NCBI GenBank assembly: GCA_030159075.1
Contig: BROG01000374.1
Span: 248,001 to 312,000 of the forward strand
Source: Atrina japonica
Taxonomy: Eukaryota > Mollusca > Bivalvia > Pterioida > Pinnidae
Reading direction: 5' to 3'
DNA: 64,000 nt
Under the pieces are notes generated by a model that did no database searches, was not told the DNA's origin, and saw only the letters and a list, made by a program, of their open reading frames with translations. Below, piece after piece: positions 61,244 through 64,000 of this stretch (positions within the stretch are counted from its first letter, which is position 1; the number at the start of each line of letters is the position of its first letter). A program made the translations under genes and the position numbers.

Positions 61244-64000
61244 ACCAAATATAGTACCAAAAAATATAGTCCAACCATTGATATCAAAAAAGGAGCCAAA
61301 AAAACATGTAATATATAACCAAAAGCACAAGACACCAGCAACCAGCAAAACATAGTAAATAAACAAAAGAAGAAAGCAGTTTCCCATCAAAGTCAACCAC
61401 CAAAAATCCACAATTAGAACCATAAAAATACACTATGTTCATCCAGATGTAAGACCCCCAAAAGAGGAAGTAAAGTGAAACCACAAACATCCAACGAGCA
61501 ACAATCCACACAGAAATCCCACAGCATATAATACACAAATCAGACCAGCCAGTGTGAAAACAAGTAAGATATAGGAAAAAACAAATGAGCAAATGCATCA
61601 TAAAGCACCAGAATTCAGCGTCAGGAAAGTAAGTGCCCAATTATACACCAGTCCATCAAGCCACAAGGGTTCAGCAAATAGTCACCACAGGTCCGTTGCA
61701 TCCCACACAGTTAAACACCCAAATAGAATTGCAAACAGTGCAAAGTTATCATTATATTAAACCTCAAAAGATAAAATTCAACATTTAACACCAAACATTA
61801 TAGACCAGTCAGTAAGTCAAAGAACAACCAATAATGATGCACAAGAGAAGAATATAAGAATTCCAAGTCAACCACAACCCATCTGAACCCAGCAATCATA
61901 ACCAGACATAACATTAGAAAAAACACATAATAGCAAAATGTAAGTCACAAAGACAGACCATCAACCCAACCAACGAAATATTATAGGCCACCATCCATAT
62001 GAGTCTAAAAAATACACCAAAGCGTCCATCTAGTCACACACATGAGCATGAAAAGTACAAATTACAAAAACATAGAATCAGCAGAGTTCAGGGCAAAGTA
62101 AAAATGTAGGTGCAACACAATGACAATTAAATTATATGGAGAGGCCTAAACTGAACCAGTAGGCATATAACCAGGGAGGGGAGACAAACAGGCCATAGAA
62201 CCACAAAGAACAAGCACATTAGCAGAGTCGCCCAAAACCCATCAAAAATATAAAAAAACAATTGCCTACCATGTCCCAGAAACCAAAAGTGTCAACGTAG
62301 TGACCACCTCAGACAAACAGTCCACAGCAGCAAATGAGCAAGTTGCACAAAACACCAGTGCCCAAAAACAAGTGCGAAAACCACAGAGCCATACACCCCA
62401 GTGCAAAAGCAAAAGAAGTGATGAACAGAATTACCAACAAAACCAAGCATGCAGTCAAAACACAGTCTAGTCATAACAACAGTGCCCAAGAATAGAATAA
62501 GTAAAAAGTATCCAATCCCCAATCCCCCGACAGCACTCAGCATAAATCCTAATGCCAAGGTATCAACAAAAATTCCACCCAAAAACCACAAAATAGTCCA
62601 ACACAAAGGATTAAAATAAGCCAGAAACATGCAGAAAAAAGAAAAATACTAGTTGAAATGAGAGTATACAAAGTAAAACAATGCACCACACAGATCCCAT
62701 CCCCATATTTCAATACACATAACCAAGGAACAGAATTCACACCACCCCAAAGAGATATTGAGAAGTCAACAATACATAATACCATCCCCAAACCCCACCA
62801 GCAAAACAATAAATGAATCAATAACAACAAACAAATACCCCATGTGAAACAATGCAACCATCAAGTACCACCATCCAGGAACACATAGGCCCCCCCAGTA
62901 CAACCACACAAAAATAATAAGAGTCAGCAGGACCCCATGGTAAAACAAAACGCAAAGCATGACCACATGAAATACACCAAATGTGCAAATAGGTCACAAA
63001 ATACCAAATAAAGTCAACATTGATTATCCATTGCACCCCAATAATTCCAATCAGGCAGATTAATCAGTACATTAAAACTCCATACGAAAAGGGACCAAGA
63101 ATCAATATAAACCAACAAATAGAAAGAATAGACAAAGAAAGCAAACAAGCAATACGCGAAAAACCACCAAGCCCCAAAATTGAACAAGGTATATCCCCAC
63201 CATGAATACAACACACCTCCAGCTATAACAGTAGGTTAAGCTCAACAAAAAACACATCATAGCGCCACCATGGCAATTTAAACAAAAGTCAGTGAAAACA
63301 TGACCACCATTGTCTTTAAGAATATTGAAATGAAAAGACCATAAACCGAAAGCTGTACGCCAGTAAAAAACACAACACAGCCATGTGCACAGCCACAGCA
63401 AAAACAGAAATACCAACCAGCAATCCATGATGCAGCACCAAAATGTGTCCCCCTTAAAACAAATACAACAGGCTATTCCACCAAAAACAAAACCACCATA
63501 AAAGGTATTAACACTTAACAAAAGAGCGAAACCCCCAGAATAAGTTATGCCCACCTTGTCCATTACAGCACATCAAAATGCAACCCAAAACCCCCCCAGT
63601 GATGATGCAAGTGATGTGGAGCCAACCACCAATATCACAAGTTAACCCATAGCCAAAATTGCCCATGCTTGCCCCAGTAATTAACACACAATATACAAGA
63701 TAGAGGATACAGCATTAAAGCCTCTTACCCAAACCAATACATACAGATAAAGAACCAACAAGACAAAAAATGATACCAAAAGTCAGAAGGACTAACAGAA
63801 CCCAGTACAACCCTAACATAAAATAGTTTTAATCCATGATAAAAACAAATTGCCATGAAACTAAGCAGTCACAAAGATACCAAAAAAGTAATACCACATG
63901 CCACTACAATTGCATGTCACATTAATATAAAATACTGGATGTTGGAGAACACAGTATGTCCATACAATCCAGCAACAAAGAATGTAAGAAATCAAAAACA

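Larger units (their letters stand above)
40105..64000. other. 23.9-kb A+C-rich strand-asymmetric block, no recognisable gene
   Basis: The plus strand is A- and C-rich throughout: five sampled lines (300 bases) total A 135, C 82, T 47, G 36. The skew weakens locally (for example 62,101-62,160: A 26, C 9, T 13, G 12; also around 47,440-47,860). I see no repeat unit, SINE, MITE, exon with splice sites, or recognisable protein; the repeats common left of 40 kb are absent. Open frames reach 160 codons on the minus strand and 132 on the plus. With this composition stops are expected about every 20 codons on either strand, so such lengths need no selection. Minus frames outnumber plus frames because ATG is commoner on the T+G strand. 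The block continues past the right edge. Bivalve mitochondrial sense strands are also T+G-rich, but I see no respiratory-chain protein. Confidence 0.9.

Noticed and set aside
40105..64000. A degenerate (CA)n microsatellite or satellite
   Set aside because: No period or recurrent unit is visible, A and C do not alternate, and T and G are spread throughout.
40105..64000. One-strand deamination as a sufficient explanation
   Set aside because: On the minus strand the sampled loss of A exceeds the gain of G, and the gain of T exceeds the loss of C, relative to the left side, so transitions alone do not account for it. Kept as one possible contributor.

Overview
This window looks like nuclear DNA from a marine mollusc, probably a bivalve. 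That call rests on familiar repeats, not on a recognised gene. The sequence is AT-rich and intron-like. It carries tRNA-headed SINEs with an AACAA-type tail, short inverted-repeat elements with TACAGTG(A/G)AAC ends, two AAGGGAGATAACTCT-type motifs of the kind scattered through mollusc introns, many short tandem arrays and frequent TACATGTA words. No bacterial operon, phage, CRISPR array, rRNA or free-standing tRNA gene is visible.

Positions 1-39,960 are ordinary repeat-rich intergenic or intronic DNA. Coding evidence is thin. The best candidate is a 5' coding exon on the minus strand at 26,780-27,012, which ends in a consensus GTAAGT donor. A short acidic minus-strand reading frame at 6,549-6,656 could be a 3' terminal exon, but nothing ties the two together. 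Two other segments, 2,540-2,680 and 32,019-32,175, look coding but are open on both strands. Between these lie about 14 copies or part-copies of a TACAGTG inverted-repeat element in two subfamilies, two SINE families, one hAT-like element nested inside another element, and at least nine tandem arrays with units of about 27 to 195 bp.

Near 40,100 the character of the DNA changes abruptly. A 140-bp block almost free of C (39,961-40,100) is followed by about 23.9 kb, running off the right edge, in which the plus strand is A- and C-rich and poor in G and T. Five sampled 60-base lines (42,001, 45,001, 50,101, 54,001 and 58,021; 300 bases) total A 135, C 82, T 47, G 36. By contrast one line at 12,121 has A 24, T 21, G 9, C 6. 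The block is not a simple repeat: I find no unit, no recognisable protein and no known element in it. The many reading frames on its minus strand, rich in Leu, Val, Cys, Trp and Phe, and on its plus strand, rich in Lys, Gln, Asn, Pro and Thr, are what this composition gives by itself. This strand-asymmetric block, with an oppositely skewed block at its edge, is the main finding; its origin is unexplained.

No pathway or operon can be drawn from the window. Coordinates of repeats are by eye and may be off by several bases.
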